A DNA stretch of 26,365 bases, taken from the NCBI GenBank assembly GCA_964572365.1, contig CAZNFK010000023.1, positions 1 through 26,365 of the forward strand. Direction: 5' to 3'. Positions 13,990 through 23,280 of the stretch are shown here, piece by piece. Under the pieces are notes generated by a model that was given only the letters and a program-made list of their open reading frames with translations, did no database searches and was not told where the DNA came from. Position numbers and translations under genes: made by a program. Source of the stretch: Salinimicrobium sp964572365. Its GTDB lineage: Bacteria; Bacteroidota; Bacteroidia; Flavobacteriales; Flavobacteriaceae. Position 1 is the first letter of the stretch, and every line of letters starts with the position of its first letter.

Positions 13990-15549
13990 CTAATAACCAT
14001 CCATCGCAAAAACGGCTTTTTCGGCACATTTTTCCCCGTCAATGGCCGCGGAAATAATTCCCCCGGCATAACCGGCACCTTCACCACAGGGATACAGACC
14101 TTTTACTTCCACATGTTCGAGCGTTTCGGGGTCTCTAGGTATTCGAACAGGGGAAGAGGTTCTGGATTCGGTGGCATGCACCACCGCTTCATTGGTAAAA
14201 TACCCTTTCATGCTCTTTCCAAATTCCCGGAAACCTTGCTGCAGACTCTTATAAATAAAATCGGGCAAAACAGAACCCAGTTCAACCGAAGTGATCCCCG
14301 GTTTATAGGAAGAGACCGGCAGGCTGGATGAAGCCTTTCCGTTAGAAAAATCGACCAGGCGTTGTGCGGGGGCCGTTTGAGTTTTTCCCCCTGCCACCCA
14401 GGCCAGTTGTTCCACCTCTTGTTGAAATTTAAGGGCTGCCAGAGGGGAATCTCCAAAAACCTGATAATTCTCGGGCCTTACCTCTACCACTATCCCCGAA
14501 TTTGCCGTGGCCTGGTCGCGTTTGCTGGGTGACCAGCCATTGGTTACGATCTCACCCGGCGCTGTTGCACAGGGCGCGATAATTCCACCCGGGCACATAC
14601 AAAACGAATAAACGCCCCTGCCCCTTACCTGCTTCACGAGACTGTAAGAAGATGGTGGAAGAAACTCCCCTCTTTCGGGAGTGTGGTATTGTATCTTGTC
14701 GATCAATGCCTGCGGATGTTCCACCCGGACTCCGAGGGCAAAGGGCTTGGCTTCGATCTTGATGTTTTTGTGGTATAGCAGAGTAAAGATGTCTCTGGCT
14801 GAATGTCCCGTGGCTAAAATCACCTTTTTGGCACTTATTTTCCTGCCGTCCTGCAAGGATACTCCTTCAACAGCCTGATTACGCACCAGAAGATCGGTTA
14901 CACGGGAATTGAAAAGCACTTCTCCCCCGTGCTCAATGATGGTCTTGGTAATATCCTGGATAATTGCAGGAAGTTTATTGGTCCCAATATGAGGATGCGC
15001 CTCCACCAGGATCTGATCTGTAGCTCCAAAACCAACCAGCAGCTCTAAAATACGTTTTACATCTCCCCTTTTCTTGCTGCGGGTGTATAATTTTCCATCA
15101 CTATAAGTTCCCGCGCCGCCTTCCCCAAAGCAGTAGTTTGAATCTTCATCAACAATGTGTTCAATATTCAACTTTTTGAGATCCCTTCTCCTCGACCTAA
15201 CATCTTTCCCACGCTCTATAACAATTGGCCGTTTGCCCAGTTCAATACAACGCAATGCGGCAAAAAGTCCGGCCGGCCCTGCACCAATTATTATGATCTC
15301 TTCGGAATTCCTTACGTCCCGATAAGGAGGAAGCGTGATCTTTCTCCCCGGGAAATCTTCGTTAACAAAAACCTGAACCTGCAGGTTGATCTTCACCTTT
15401 TTTTGCCGCGCGTCAATGCTGCGTTTACGGATCTCCACATGACGAATTTCTTTAGAAGGAATTCCCGCTTTCCTTGAAACGAGTTGTTTTAAAGCTTCGG
15501 AATTGGCCGCAGTTTCAGGAGGTACCTGTAAAGTGATTTCGCGCTGCAC
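13990..15549 (-). CDS. NAD(P)/FAD-dependent dehydrogenase (COG2509-like)
   Basis: A 519-residue flavoprotein of the uncharacterised FAD-dependent dehydrogenase group (COG2509). An N-terminal alpha/beta domain of about 80 residues precedes the Rossmann dinucleotide motif GAGPAG (89-94), followed by the group's signature around NYCFGEGGAGTYSDGKLYTR. A second FAD-contact region, LATGHSARD, lies mid-protein, and the C-terminal GLYPCGEGAGYAGGI is the terminal FAD-binding segment. The substrate is unknown. No signal peptide is seen. The gene has an exact -7 element (15567-15574) and a palindrome nearby. The start at 15549 gives the full N-terminal domain of the family. Confidence 0.9.
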   Translation of the reverse strand: MQREITLQVPPETAANSEALKQLVSRKAGIPSKEIRHVEIRKRSIDARQKKVKINLQVQVFVNEDFPGRKITLPPYRDVRNSEEIIIIGAGPAGLFAALRCIELGKRPIVIERGKDVRSRRRDLKKLNIEHIVDEDSNYCFGEGGAGTYSDGKLYTRSKKRGDVKRILELLVGFGATDQILVEAHPHIGTNKLPAIIQDITKTIIEHGGEVLFNSRVTDLLVRNQAVEGVSLQDGRKISAKKVILATGHSARDIFTLLYHKNIKIEAKPFALGVRVEHPQALIDKIQYHTPERGEFLPPSSYSLVKQVRGRGVYSFCMCPGGIIAPCATAPGEIVTNGWSPSKRDQATANSGIVVEVRPENYQVFGDSPLAALKFQQEVEQLAWVAGGKTQTAPAQRLVDFSNGKASSSLPVSSYKPGITSVELGSVLPDFIYKSLQQGFREFGKSMKGYFTNEAVVHATESRTSSPVRIPRDPETLEHVEVKGLYPCGEGAGYAGGIISAAIDGEKCAEKAVFAMDGY

Positions 15550-15566
15550 TGATTTTCAATTTTTTG

Positions 15567-15574
15567 CAAAGATA
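15567..15574 (-). promoter_or_regulatory. -7 promoter element of the FAD gene
   Basis: On the minus strand TATCTTTG matches TAnnTTTG exactly, 18 bp before the ATG at 15549. No TTG is seen at the -33 distance, where a palindrome (15586-15599) lies instead. Confidence 0.6.
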
Positions 15575-15585
15575 ACATTAACCTA

Positions 15586-15599
15586 CTGCACGAGTGCAG
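15586..15599. promoter_or_regulatory. Palindrome, possible operator, in the divergent region
   Basis: CTGCACGAGTGCAG has perfect 6-bp arms around GA and begins 12 bp upstream of the -7 box of the FAD gene, covering its expected -33 site. It lies about 95 bp upstream of the oligopeptidase start, so a bound factor could affect both genes. Confidence 0.4.
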
Positions 15600-15693
15600 A
15601 AATTTTAATACCTATTGCATTTTTTTAGTATCTTAAAATTATAATTCCGAAGTCTTTTAAAAAAGCCACTCCTACCAGATAAATTATCATATT

Positions 15694-17892
15694 ATGAAGA
15701 AATTTCTTTACGCCTTGGTTATTGCATTTTTTGCAACCACTTCAACCACCTTTGCCCAAACCGATCTACAGGAAAAGATAAGTGCATCTGCTTATCCCGA
15801 AGCTCCCGATGTGATGCAGAAGGATTCTGTACTTACCATTCATGGAGACAGTCGAACAGATCCTTATTTCTGGATGCGCCTTACAGACGAACAGAAAATG
15901 GCAGAAGATCCCGATGCTCAAACCCAAAGGGTGCTGGATTATCTTAATTCTGAAAACGCCTATACAAAAACGGTGATGAAGGATACCGATTCCCTTCAGA
16001 AGAAATTGTATGAGGAGATTGTGGGCCGCATCAAACAGACCGATGAATCTGTTCCCTATTTCAAGAATGGATATTGGTATTATACCCGTTATGAAGAAGG
16101 CAAAGAGTATCCTATTTACGCACGCAAAAAGGGAACAATGGAGGCTGAAGAGGAACTTTTACTCAACGTTAATGAATTAGCCGAAGGTCATGAATATTTT
16201 TCGGCAACCGGTTTGACGGTTAGTCCCGACAACAAAATGTTGGCTTTCGGAACAGATACCCTCAGCCGAAGAGTGTACCATATTCAATTTAAAGATCTCG
16301 AAACAGGGGAAATGCTTGATGATAAGCTGGACAACACTACCGGTGGCGGAGCCTGGGCCAATGACAACAAGACTTTCTTTTATACTACAAAGAACAAGGT
16401 TTCCCTGCTTCCGGAGAAAATATACCGGCACACCCTTGGAAAGAACAGTGAACAGGATGAGCTGGTTTATGAAGAAAAAGATCCTTCATTTTACATAGGA
16501 GTTTCAAAATCCAAGTCAGATGAATACGTGATCATCTGGACAGGAAGTACTGTAAGCAGTGATTTCTACATACTTGATGCCGATAAGCCAAATGGCGAAT
16601 TCAAGCAGTTTGCTTCGCGAGAGAGGGACCATGAATACAGCATCGAACATTTTCAAGACAAATTCTATGTGGTGACCAACTGGGACGCGAAAAATTTCAG
16701 ACTGATGGAAACTCCCGAAAATGCGACTTCCAAAGAGAACTGGAAAGAGGTAATCCCTCATCGGGAAGATGTATTACTTAGTGAAATTGAAGTTTTTAAT
16801 GATCACCTGGTGGTTAGTGAAAGAAGTAATGCCCTCACCCAGTTGCGAATTATGAACCAGAGTAATGAGGAAGAACATTACCTGGAGTTTGATGAGCCTG
16901 CTTACGTAGCATATACTTCAGTAAACCCCGAATTCAATACCAAAAAATTAAGGTACATCTACTCTTCCCTCACCACTCCAATGTCTACCATTGAATATGA
17001 TATGGGAACCAAGGCAAAAAAGGTTTTAAAGCAGGAGGAGATCGTAGGCGGTCATAGCCCAAAAGAGTATACCACCGAAAGAATATTTGCAGAAGCCCGT
17101 GACGGTACGAAAATTCCTCTTACCCTGGTGTATAAAAAGACTACCGAATTGGATAGGAACACCCCTCTGCTCCTGTATGCCTACGGCTCTTACGGCTCTT
17201 CTTCAGATCCTTGGTTTAGATCTGATCGTTTAAGCCTGTTGGATCGCGGTTTTATCTTCGCGATCGCACACATTCGCGGAGGACAGGAAATGGGTAGACA
17301 GTGGTATGACGATGGAAAGATGTTCAAAAAGAAGAATACGTTCACCGATTTTATTGATTCAGCTGAATTCTTGATCGAAAACAACTATACTTCAGCCGAT
17401 CATTTGTATGCCATGGGAGGAAGCGCCGGAGGTTTGTTAATGGGAGCTGTGGTGAATATGGCTCCGGAAAAATTCAATGGAGTGATCGCGGCAGTACCTT
17501 TTGTAGATGTTGTTTCCACAATGCTTGACGAGAGCATTCCTCTTACTACTAACGAATTTGACGAGTGGGGGAATCCGAAGAAAAAAGAAAGCTATGAATA
17601 TATGCTTTCGTACTCTCCTTATGACAATGTCACAGAGCAGGAATACCCTCACATGTTAGTCACCACAGGGCTTTTTGATTCACAGGTGCAATACTGGGAA
17701 CCTGCAAAATGGGTTGCCAAACTTCGCGACAAGAAGACAGATGACAACCTATTGCTTTTAAACACGAATATGGAAGCCGGGCATGGCGGTGCCTCCGGAA
17801 GGTTTGAACGTTACAAGGAAATCGCCCTGGAATATGCTTTCCTCCTGAAATTGGAGGACATGATCAACGGAGAACCTGCGGCCGCTAATTAG
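15694..17892 (+). CDS. Secreted prolyl oligopeptidase family protease (S9A, oligopeptidase B-like)
   Basis: A 732-residue serine peptidase with an N-terminal signal peptide (about 1-22, ending TFAQ), placing it in the periplasm or outside. A beta-propeller covers about residues 80-450. The alpha/beta hydrolase catalytic domain follows, with Ser577 in MGGSAGG, Asp662 in GLFDSQV and His697 in EAGHGG. The RGGQEMG motif and the GYGS-like YAYGSYGSS stretch are typical of S9A/oligopeptidase B. These enzymes cut short peptides after proline or basic residues; the subsite preference cannot be read here. Its stop overlaps the stop of the convergent DUF5689 gene within a perfect palindrome. Confidence 0.95.
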   Translation: MKKFLYALVIAFFATTSTTFAQTDLQEKISASAYPEAPDVMQKDSVLTIHGDSRTDPYFWMRLTDEQKMAEDPDAQTQRVLDYLNSENAYTKTVMKDTDSLQKKLYEEIVGRIKQTDESVPYFKNGYWYYTRYEEGKEYPIYARKKGTMEAEEELLLNVNELAEGHEYFSATGLTVSPDNKMLAFGTDTLSRRVYHIQFKDLETGEMLDDKLDNTTGGGAWANDNKTFFYTTKNKVSLLPEKIYRHTLGKNSEQDELVYEEKDPSFYIGVSKSKSDEYVIIWTGSTVSSDFYILDADKPNGEFKQFASRERDHEYSIEHFQDKFYVVTNWDAKNFRLMETPENATSKENWKEVIPHREDVLLSEIEVFNDHLVVSERSNALTQLRIMNQSNEEEHYLEFDEPAYVAYTSVNPEFNTKKLRYIYSSLTTPMSTIEYDMGTKAKKVLKQEEIVGGHSPKEYTTERIFAEARDGTKIPLTLVYKKTTELDRNTPLLLYAYGSYGSSSDPWFRSDRLSLLDRGFIFAIAHIRGGQEMGRQWYDDGKMFKKKNTFTDFIDSAEFLIENNYTSADHLYAMGGSAGGLLMGAVVNMAPEKFNGVIAAVPFVDVVSTMLDESIPLTTNEFDEWGNPKKKESYEYMLSYSPYDNVTEQEYPHMLVTTGLFDSQVQYWEPAKWVAKLRDKKTDDNLLLLNTNMEAGHGGASGRFERYKEIALEYAFLLKLEDMINGEPAAAN

Positions 17893-17893
17893 C
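17884..17893. other. Palindrome holding two convergent stop codons
   Basis: GCTAATTAGC is a perfect 10-bp palindrome. The oligopeptidase TAG (17890-17892) and the DUF5689 TAG (minus strand, 17885-17887) both lie in it, so the two coding regions overlap by 8 bp. Confidence 0.9.
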
Positions 17894-19285
17894 AGTGATC
17901 AGGACTTCATCCAGTTCATATATGCCATTATAATAAGGGGAATCGCTACCGGTGTATTTAAACCCGATGTAGCCTTTCCCCTCTACACAGGAGAGGTCGA
18001 TGTTTCCGGAGGAGATCCAGTCCCCGAAAAAGTCAGAATTTTGAGCTATGTAGGCTGAGGAAATAGATCTCCATTCGGCAAGAAGGAAATTTTCTTCGTT
18101 GCCATCCCAATCTGTGGAAATGAGCACCTCAAGCATACTGCCATTTGCAAAACTTGTCGATGTTTTAAAGGAGAGAACTTCATCCGAATTTGTATTAAAA
18201 TTAATAGCCGGACTGATCAACCAGCTCACAGTTTTCCGGTCACCCGAACCGGCCGGTCTCATCCTCGCCGATCTTCCCAAAGAAGCATTCGCCCCGTTTG
18301 CCGTAAAAGCTTCCCATTCTTTTGAACCTTCCTGTACGACCAGCTTCCAGCCATTTCCCTTGATGGGTTTATTATTGGTCTGGTCTGAAAAATCTTCGAA
18401 AAACAGAATTTTTGAACCCGGAGTTTCAGCCAGTCCGCAATCCACAGTTTCTTTCTCGCATCTCGTTTCAGTAAAACTGATATCGGCAGGGGAGTTCAAG
18501 TAAATCGTATAGAATTCATCGTAAAAGTCGCGCGTCAAAACCCCTCGCAAATTTCCTGAACCCGAAGGCAGTCTTAAAGCGCTAAAATCGGCATAGGTGC
18601 TCGTACTTAAAATGAAAGGGAAATCTCCATTACAGCTTTCCACCAGCCTCTCTCCATCAAATTCATCCACATCTTCACTGGCATAGGTAAAAGGATTTTC
18701 AGGTTCAACAAGAAAATCAGAAAACTGGACGTTCTCAAGCTGAACGTACAGGTTTTCAAACCTGTCATTGAATTGAAGCGCCTCCAATTCTAGCGGAATA
18801 ATATCAGCTACTTCTGCGGTGCGAAAAAGGTGATCTGAGATCTTCGCCTGCGGAATATTCTCTATTTGTTTGCCATTGACCACTCCCAAAGTGGGTACGC
18901 CATTCATCTCGCCAATACTCAGCCCACGAGCATTGATAAGCAGCTTTCTTCCGAAGTTGAAGAACTGCGAATAAGCCGTCATATTGATCCTGATGTTCAA
19001 ACCGGCAGTAGGATCTTCGGGTTTATCCTGAACAACGAGTTCCTTATAAAAATTCCCGGCTTCATCACTTGAAATGACGAAAGCTTCAAAAATGACATCC
19101 TCCCGAAAAGTGATAATTTCCTCGGGATTTTGGTAGAATGCACCTAACAAAGCCTGAAGATCGGTATTTGTTTCCAGGTCATCACTAACCTGGTCGGCTG
19201 TTTGAGGAATTTCGAAATCATCATCTGCCACGCAAGAGTTCAGCAGCAAACATATAAGGAGATAGGCTATTGATGGTATTTTCAT
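17885..19285 (-). CDS. DUF5689 surface-type lipoprotein with choice-of-anchor J domain
   Basis: A 466-residue lipoprotein: hydrophobic signal, lipobox LNSC with C18, then VADDDFE, close to the acidic surface-export signals of flavobacterial lipoproteins. A DUF5689-type region (about 40-270) contains two beta-rich OB-like segments (about 58-135 and 178-270). The C-terminal region from about 293, beginning KILFFEDFSD and including GWKLVVQEGS and SPYYNGIYELDEV, is a choice-of-anchor J-like beta-sandwich. It starts 11 bp after the TonB-dependent receptor stop in the same direction, so it is the receptor's operon partner and probably a surface capture protein, in the place often held by SusD. The ligand is unknown; OB-like folds could bind nucleic acid or glycans. 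Confidence 0.85.
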   Translation of the reverse strand: MKIPSIAYLLICLLLNSCVADDDFEIPQTADQVSDDLETNTDLQALLGAFYQNPEEIITFREDVIFEAFVISSDEAGNFYKELVVQDKPEDPTAGLNIRINMTAYSQFFNFGRKLLINARGLSIGEMNGVPTLGVVNGKQIENIPQAKISDHLFRTAEVADIIPLELEALQFNDRFENLYVQLENVQFSDFLVEPENPFTYASEDVDEFDGERLVESCNGDFPFILSTSTYADFSALRLPSGSGNLRGVLTRDFYDEFYTIYLNSPADISFTETRCEKETVDCGLAETPGSKILFFEDFSDQTNNKPIKGNGWKLVVQEGSKEWEAFTANGANASLGRSARMRPAGSGDRKTVSWLISPAINFNTNSDEVLSFKTSTSFANGSMLEVLISTDWDGNEENFLLAEWRSISSAYIAQNSDFFGDWISSGNIDLSCVEGKGYIGFKYTGSDSPYYNGIYELDEVLITAN

Positions 19286-19296
19286 TGCTTTCAGAA

Positions 19297-22110
19297 TTAA
19301 AACCTTAAATAAACATGCGCGTAATAGGTAGTGCCGGTGCCAAACCAGTATTTTGGGCCAAAAAGAGGCTGATCTCTTTCCTTATCTTCTTTTAACAAGG
19401 AATAGTTCACATTTCGGGACTGTTCGTAACCGCCAGTGACATAACGAGAATCAAGCAGGTTATTGATGCTGGCAAAAATTCCGAGAAATTTATCCTTGAG
19501 CCGCCAGGATTTTCCTCCTACCAGGTTTAGAAGGAAATAATCATCAAACTGCTCCTGTTTAAGCAATTTTCTTGCGACTTCAGGATCATATTCAATAATA
19601 GGAAAACCATCGGCGTCAGTCGCGAAATTGCGGGTCCTGGTGAGAGGTGCCACATCAACATATGCATGCGAAAAATAATTAAGAGTGGAAGACACCCACC
19701 AATAATCCGGATCACGATATTCGAAACCTATCTGTCCCACCCGTTGCGGACCGCCCGGGACTTTGTAATTCTTGAGAAAAGACCTCCCCAATTCCTGGGT
19801 TTCTGTGAAATCGTCTGAAGTAAGGTACAATCTGGGATTGCTGCTATATATGTATTCCCCAAAAGAGCCCGCGGTTTTAAATTTTAACGTAGAGGTAATG
19901 GGAATCTCCCATCCCATTTCTATTCCCATATGTCTGCGGTCGATTCCCGTCAGTACTTCCTGGACGAAGGCCGTGGTAGCATTTCTTCCCAGTCCCGAGA
20001 TTCCATCTGCAAAATAAAATGCTATTTCAGTACCGTCTTCAAAAAGCCCATAAAAGCCGGTGATCCTGCCTCTCAAAAATGAACTCCGGAAGATATAAGA
20101 GAGGTCGGCCGAAGTGATCTGTTCGCTTTGAAGATTTTGAACCACAAAGTTGTTCTGTCGCGAATTTGAAAAAGAATTCTGAAGAGTAGGCGGTTTAGTT
20201 AGGTAGCCGAGATCCAGGTCCAACACATGCCTTCCGGAAATCTTATATACCAGACCACCTTTTATTCCGTAATTCCGAAACTGGAGCAATTCACTCTTCC
20301 CCAGGGAATGGTCGGGAAAATTACCATTTTTGAATAAGCCGTTCCGTTGATAACTCGTGAAGGATGCTTCTGCTGCGGCATAAACATCTATTTTTTTTGA
20401 AAAATACTGAAGCTGACCAAAAGCCTTAACGGCTGCCGCTTCCAGCTCAAAATAATATTTGAATTTATCTCCCTCTTCCACCAATCGATTAGGAGTTAAA
20501 AGGTTGTTCTGGGCCTCATCCCCTTCAGAAAAAGAATCTACATCAAGAAAAGCATCACCGCCAAGCAGGTCAAGAACCCCGGCGAAATTTTCACTTTTTA
20601 ATCTCCTGAAGTCGAGGCCTGCATTTAATGAGAGGTGAGAATTTAGTTCAGTCCGTAAAATGGAACTGGCAAAGGCCTGGTTGTCATTATTTCGATCTTC
20701 ATATAATACATACAGGGAATTCCCACCGGCAATGGTAGAAGTTTGATTGGCTGTGTACATCGCCGGCCAGTCAACCTGGCCATCTTCGACAAATTCCTCC
20801 CGTGCCAGGTAAGCACTGCGATAATCGGGCTCCGCCTCATTCCGAAGAAAATAAGAGGGCATTTTTTGATAATAAGAAGGATCGGGATTGCTGCCACCAC
20901 CCACGAAGATCTCCTTCCCATTTGGATCGGTAAGAAGCCGGCTCCCGCCATAATCTATCCGGCTGTTCCCAACTTTCCCAAACTGGTAGGCAATATTCGA
21001 ATTCAGGGTAGTCGCGACAGCTAATTTCCAGGTGTGATTGAGCATAAAAACCGGCTCGTTGATCTTCCTCATTCGGGAATTCCTTATCTCCCCGTTTTGC
21101 ATTCCCCAGTAAGAATTGTACCTGTTGCCTTTAAGCTCAAAAACTTCCAGTGTATTAGGAGAATTCTTTCCTCTCTCGTTAGGAGTGTAAAAAGCGGTAA
21201 GGTTAAGACTGTGATTGTCATTGAATTTCTTTTCTACGGAAGCAAAAAAGGAATTTGCATCATAAATACTGCCTTCGATGTAACTCTCCTCTGCAAACCT
21301 GCGGGCAAGGGAAACAGAAAAGGCCCACCCGGCCTCATTCATTCCTGTATGATAGCTCCCCATGAGCCTGCCGGAATAGGCTCGATTGGCCCCGGCCAAA
21401 GAGAACTTTCCTCCCGGGGAATATTCAGAAGCTCGCATGATGATGTTCGTGGTGCCCGCAATACTTCCGAAGGAAACATCTGAAGGGTCCAAACCTTCCG
21501 AAAAAACCTGGTTGCGCTGCACATCGTTCAATCCACCCCAGTTGCTCCACTGCGGCCGACCATTAAAAAATTTGTTCATCTCTATGCCATTGATCAACAC
21601 TTTCCCATACTGACTGTCATAGCCGCGGGGCCTAAAAAAAGCAGGGCTAAAATCAAAGGCCGCGGCATTTAGAAAAATATCACGGGAGGCGTGCAGCAAG
21701 CCAGATATATTGGAATATCCTCCATCCTCTTCATCGAGTTCCTGTTCAGAAAGGCTAATTGTGGTTGCCAATTGCTGGGCCTCCAGGAGATCAGGTTTCA
21801 AAAAAATTACCCCCAGGTCTTTATGTTCTTCAGAAATTATTACCGGATAACGCTTCAGGAAGTAATCACTTCGGGAAAGTTCGAGTATTTGTTCCCCGGA
21901 AGGAATATCGTAGAAAGAAAAGTTTCCCTCAGCATCGGTTTCCTCGCTAAAGGAAGTCCCGGATAGCTTTATCGAAACCCCGGGAATGGGTTGTGAGGTC
22001 TGCTCATCAAGCACCCTGCCTTCCACAGAGGCTTCTTGTGCAGCAACAGAATAAGAATAAAAAGAAAGTAACAGCAGGATCTCCCTCCCGGCATGCAATA
22101 ATTTACCCAT
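19297..22110 (-). CDS. TonB-dependent outer-membrane receptor
   Basis: A 937-residue receptor for energised import across the outer membrane. A signal peptide (about 1-24, ending VAAQ) is followed by a carboxypeptidase-regulatory-like beta-sandwich (about 28-105: VEGRVLDEQTSQPIPGV...TDAEGNFSF), a plug domain (about 125-225, with FFRPRGYDSQYGKVLING and GSIAGTTNIIMR) and a 22-strand-type barrel ending in YAHVYLRF. Length is typical for this Bacteroidota class. No SusD gene adjoins; a DUF5689 lipoprotein follows after 11 bp. The divergent gene encodes a secreted endonuclease/exonuclease/phosphatase-family enzyme, which hints at substrate type. No exact -7 box is seen upstream; TAATATTG (plus 22145-22152) has one mismatch. 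Confidence 0.93.
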   Translation of the reverse strand: MGKLLHAGREILLLLSFYSYSVAAQEASVEGRVLDEQTSQPIPGVSIKLSGTSFSEETDAEGNFSFYDIPSGEQILELSRSDYFLKRYPVIISEEHKDLGVIFLKPDLLEAQQLATTISLSEQELDEEDGGYSNISGLLHASRDIFLNAAAFDFSPAFFRPRGYDSQYGKVLINGIEMNKFFNGRPQWSNWGGLNDVQRNQVFSEGLDPSDVSFGSIAGTTNIIMRASEYSPGGKFSLAGANRAYSGRLMGSYHTGMNEAGWAFSVSLARRFAEESYIEGSIYDANSFFASVEKKFNDNHSLNLTAFYTPNERGKNSPNTLEVFELKGNRYNSYWGMQNGEIRNSRMRKINEPVFMLNHTWKLAVATTLNSNIAYQFGKVGNSRIDYGGSRLLTDPNGKEIFVGGGSNPDPSYYQKMPSYFLRNEAEPDYRSAYLAREEFVEDGQVDWPAMYTANQTSTIAGGNSLYVLYEDRNNDNQAFASSILRTELNSHLSLNAGLDFRRLKSENFAGVLDLLGGDAFLDVDSFSEGDEAQNNLLTPNRLVEEGDKFKYYFELEAAAVKAFGQLQYFSKKIDVYAAAEASFTSYQRNGLFKNGNFPDHSLGKSELLQFRNYGIKGGLVYKISGRHVLDLDLGYLTKPPTLQNSFSNSRQNNFVVQNLQSEQITSADLSYIFRSSFLRGRITGFYGLFEDGTEIAFYFADGISGLGRNATTAFVQEVLTGIDRRHMGIEMGWEIPITSTLKFKTAGSFGEYIYSSNPRLYLTSDDFTETQELGRSFLKNYKVPGGPQRVGQIGFEYRDPDYWWVSSTLNYFSHAYVDVAPLTRTRNFATDADGFPIIEYDPEVARKLLKQEQFDDYFLLNLVGGKSWRLKDKFLGIFASINNLLDSRYVTGGYEQSRNVNYSLLKEDKERDQPLFGPKYWFGTGTTYYAHVYLRF

Positions 22111-22139
22111 AACAGATTGACAGGGGGGAGATAATTTTA

Positions 22140-22172
22140 TTGAACAATATTAAAAGAAATAATTTATCTTTG
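22140..22172 (+). promoter_or_regulatory. Promoter of the secreted EEP enzyme
   Basis: TTG (22140-22142), a 22-bp spacer and TATCTTTG (22165-22172) match the Bacteroidota promoter consensus. The ATG at 22222 lies 50 bp downstream. Confidence 0.65.
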
Positions 22173-22221
22173 GGCCGCTCCCTTAAATATTTAACATTTT
22201 ATTATTCAGTTACTTACGGCT

Positions 22222-23280
22222 ATGAGGAGCAGATTTCAGCAGTTGATCATCCCGTTACTTTTCCTTATTGCCTTTACCACTTCGGGGCAGGAAAAAAAAG
22301 AATATTATATCCAGACAATAGGTTTTTATAACCTGGAGAACCTGTTCGATATTTATGATGATCCCGAAACTTTTGATGATGACCGTACTCCAGAAGGTAA
22401 GGACCGATGGACTGCTTCTGTTTATACAGAGAAGGTGAGAAACATGGCTTATGCCATCAGCCGGATCGGGTTGGCTGAAACCAATTCTCCTCCTGCCATC
22501 TTAGGGGTGTGTGAGATCGAAAATCTGAAAGTACTTGAAGACCTAATTTCAGATCCGGTACTGCAGAAGTTTAATTATGGGATCCTTCATTTCAATTCTC
22601 CAGACCTAAGGGGAATTGACGTGGCACTACTCTACCGGAAGGATCTTTTTCAGCCCGAAAATTCTGTTTCGCATGAACTGGTATTATACCAGCCTGATGA
22701 ACCTGACAAACGCATTTTTACCCGCGACCAGTTAGTGGTGACAGGTCTATTACAGGGAGAACGAATACATTTCATTGTGAATCACTGGCCTTCCCGCAGT
22801 GGCGGGGAAAAGGCGAGTAGTCCAAGAAGAGAAAAGGCAGCATTATTAAATAAAAAGATCATCGACAGCCTTTTCCGGAGAGATCCCTACGCCAGGATAA
22901 TTTCGATGGGAGATTTTAACGACGACCCGCACAACAAAAGCCTGAAAAAGGTTTTAGGGGCAAAAGCGGAAAAAAATAAAACAGCCTTGAAGGAAATGTA
23001 TAATCCAATGGCCGGACTGGCTAAAAAGGGAATTGGCAGCCTTGCCTACCGGGACGGTTGGAACCTCTTTGACCAGATCCTGGTTTCACAGCCTTTATTG
23101 GAACCCGATTTCTCTCAATACACTTTTTTCAAGGCGGCAATCTTTAATGAACACTTTCTCGCAACTCCCACCGGCCAGTACAAAGGATATCCTTTCAGAA
23201 GTTTTGGCGACGGAGGGTTCACAGGAGGCTACAGCGATCACTTCCCGGTGTATGTGCTACTGATAAAAGAAAAACTTTAG
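22222..23280 (+). CDS. Secreted endonuclease/exonuclease/phosphatase family protein
   Basis: A 352-residue EEP-superfamily hydrolase with a signal peptide (about 1-22, ending TSGQ). Superfamily catalytic motifs are complete: FYNLENLFD (N37, E39), GVCEIEN with metal ligand E98, H188 in NHWPSRSGG, D231 and N233 in GDFNDDP, and the C-terminal SDH (338-340) with D339 and H340. EEP enzymes cut phosphodiester bonds in nucleic acids or lipids, or phosphate monoesters; the sequence does not settle which. The FYNLENLFD and HWPSR motifs are shared by extracellular nuclease-like members, which I favour. It is divergent from the TonB receptor and overlaps the convergent membrane-protein gene by 4 bp. Confidence 0.92.
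   Translation: MRSRFQQLIIPLLFLIAFTTSGQEKKEYYIQTIGFYNLENLFDIYDDPETFDDDRTPEGKDRWTASVYTEKVRNMAYAISRIGLAETNSPPAILGVCEIENLKVLEDLISDPVLQKFNYGILHFNSPDLRGIDVALLYRKDLFQPENSVSHELVLYQPDEPDKRIFTRDQLVVTGLLQGERIHFIVNHWPSRSGGEKASSPRREKAALLNKKIIDSLFRRDPYARIISMGDFNDDPHNKSLKKVLGAKAEKNKTALKEMYNPMAGLAKKGIGSLAYRDGWNLFDQILVSQPLLEPDFSQYTFFKAAIFNEHFLATPTGQYKGYPFRSFGDGGFTGGYSDHFPVYVLLIKEKL

Noticed and set aside
21034..21483. 149-codon plus-strand open frame inside the TonB receptor
   Set aside because: It is antisense to the barrel region of a well-supported receptor and has no motif or promoter.
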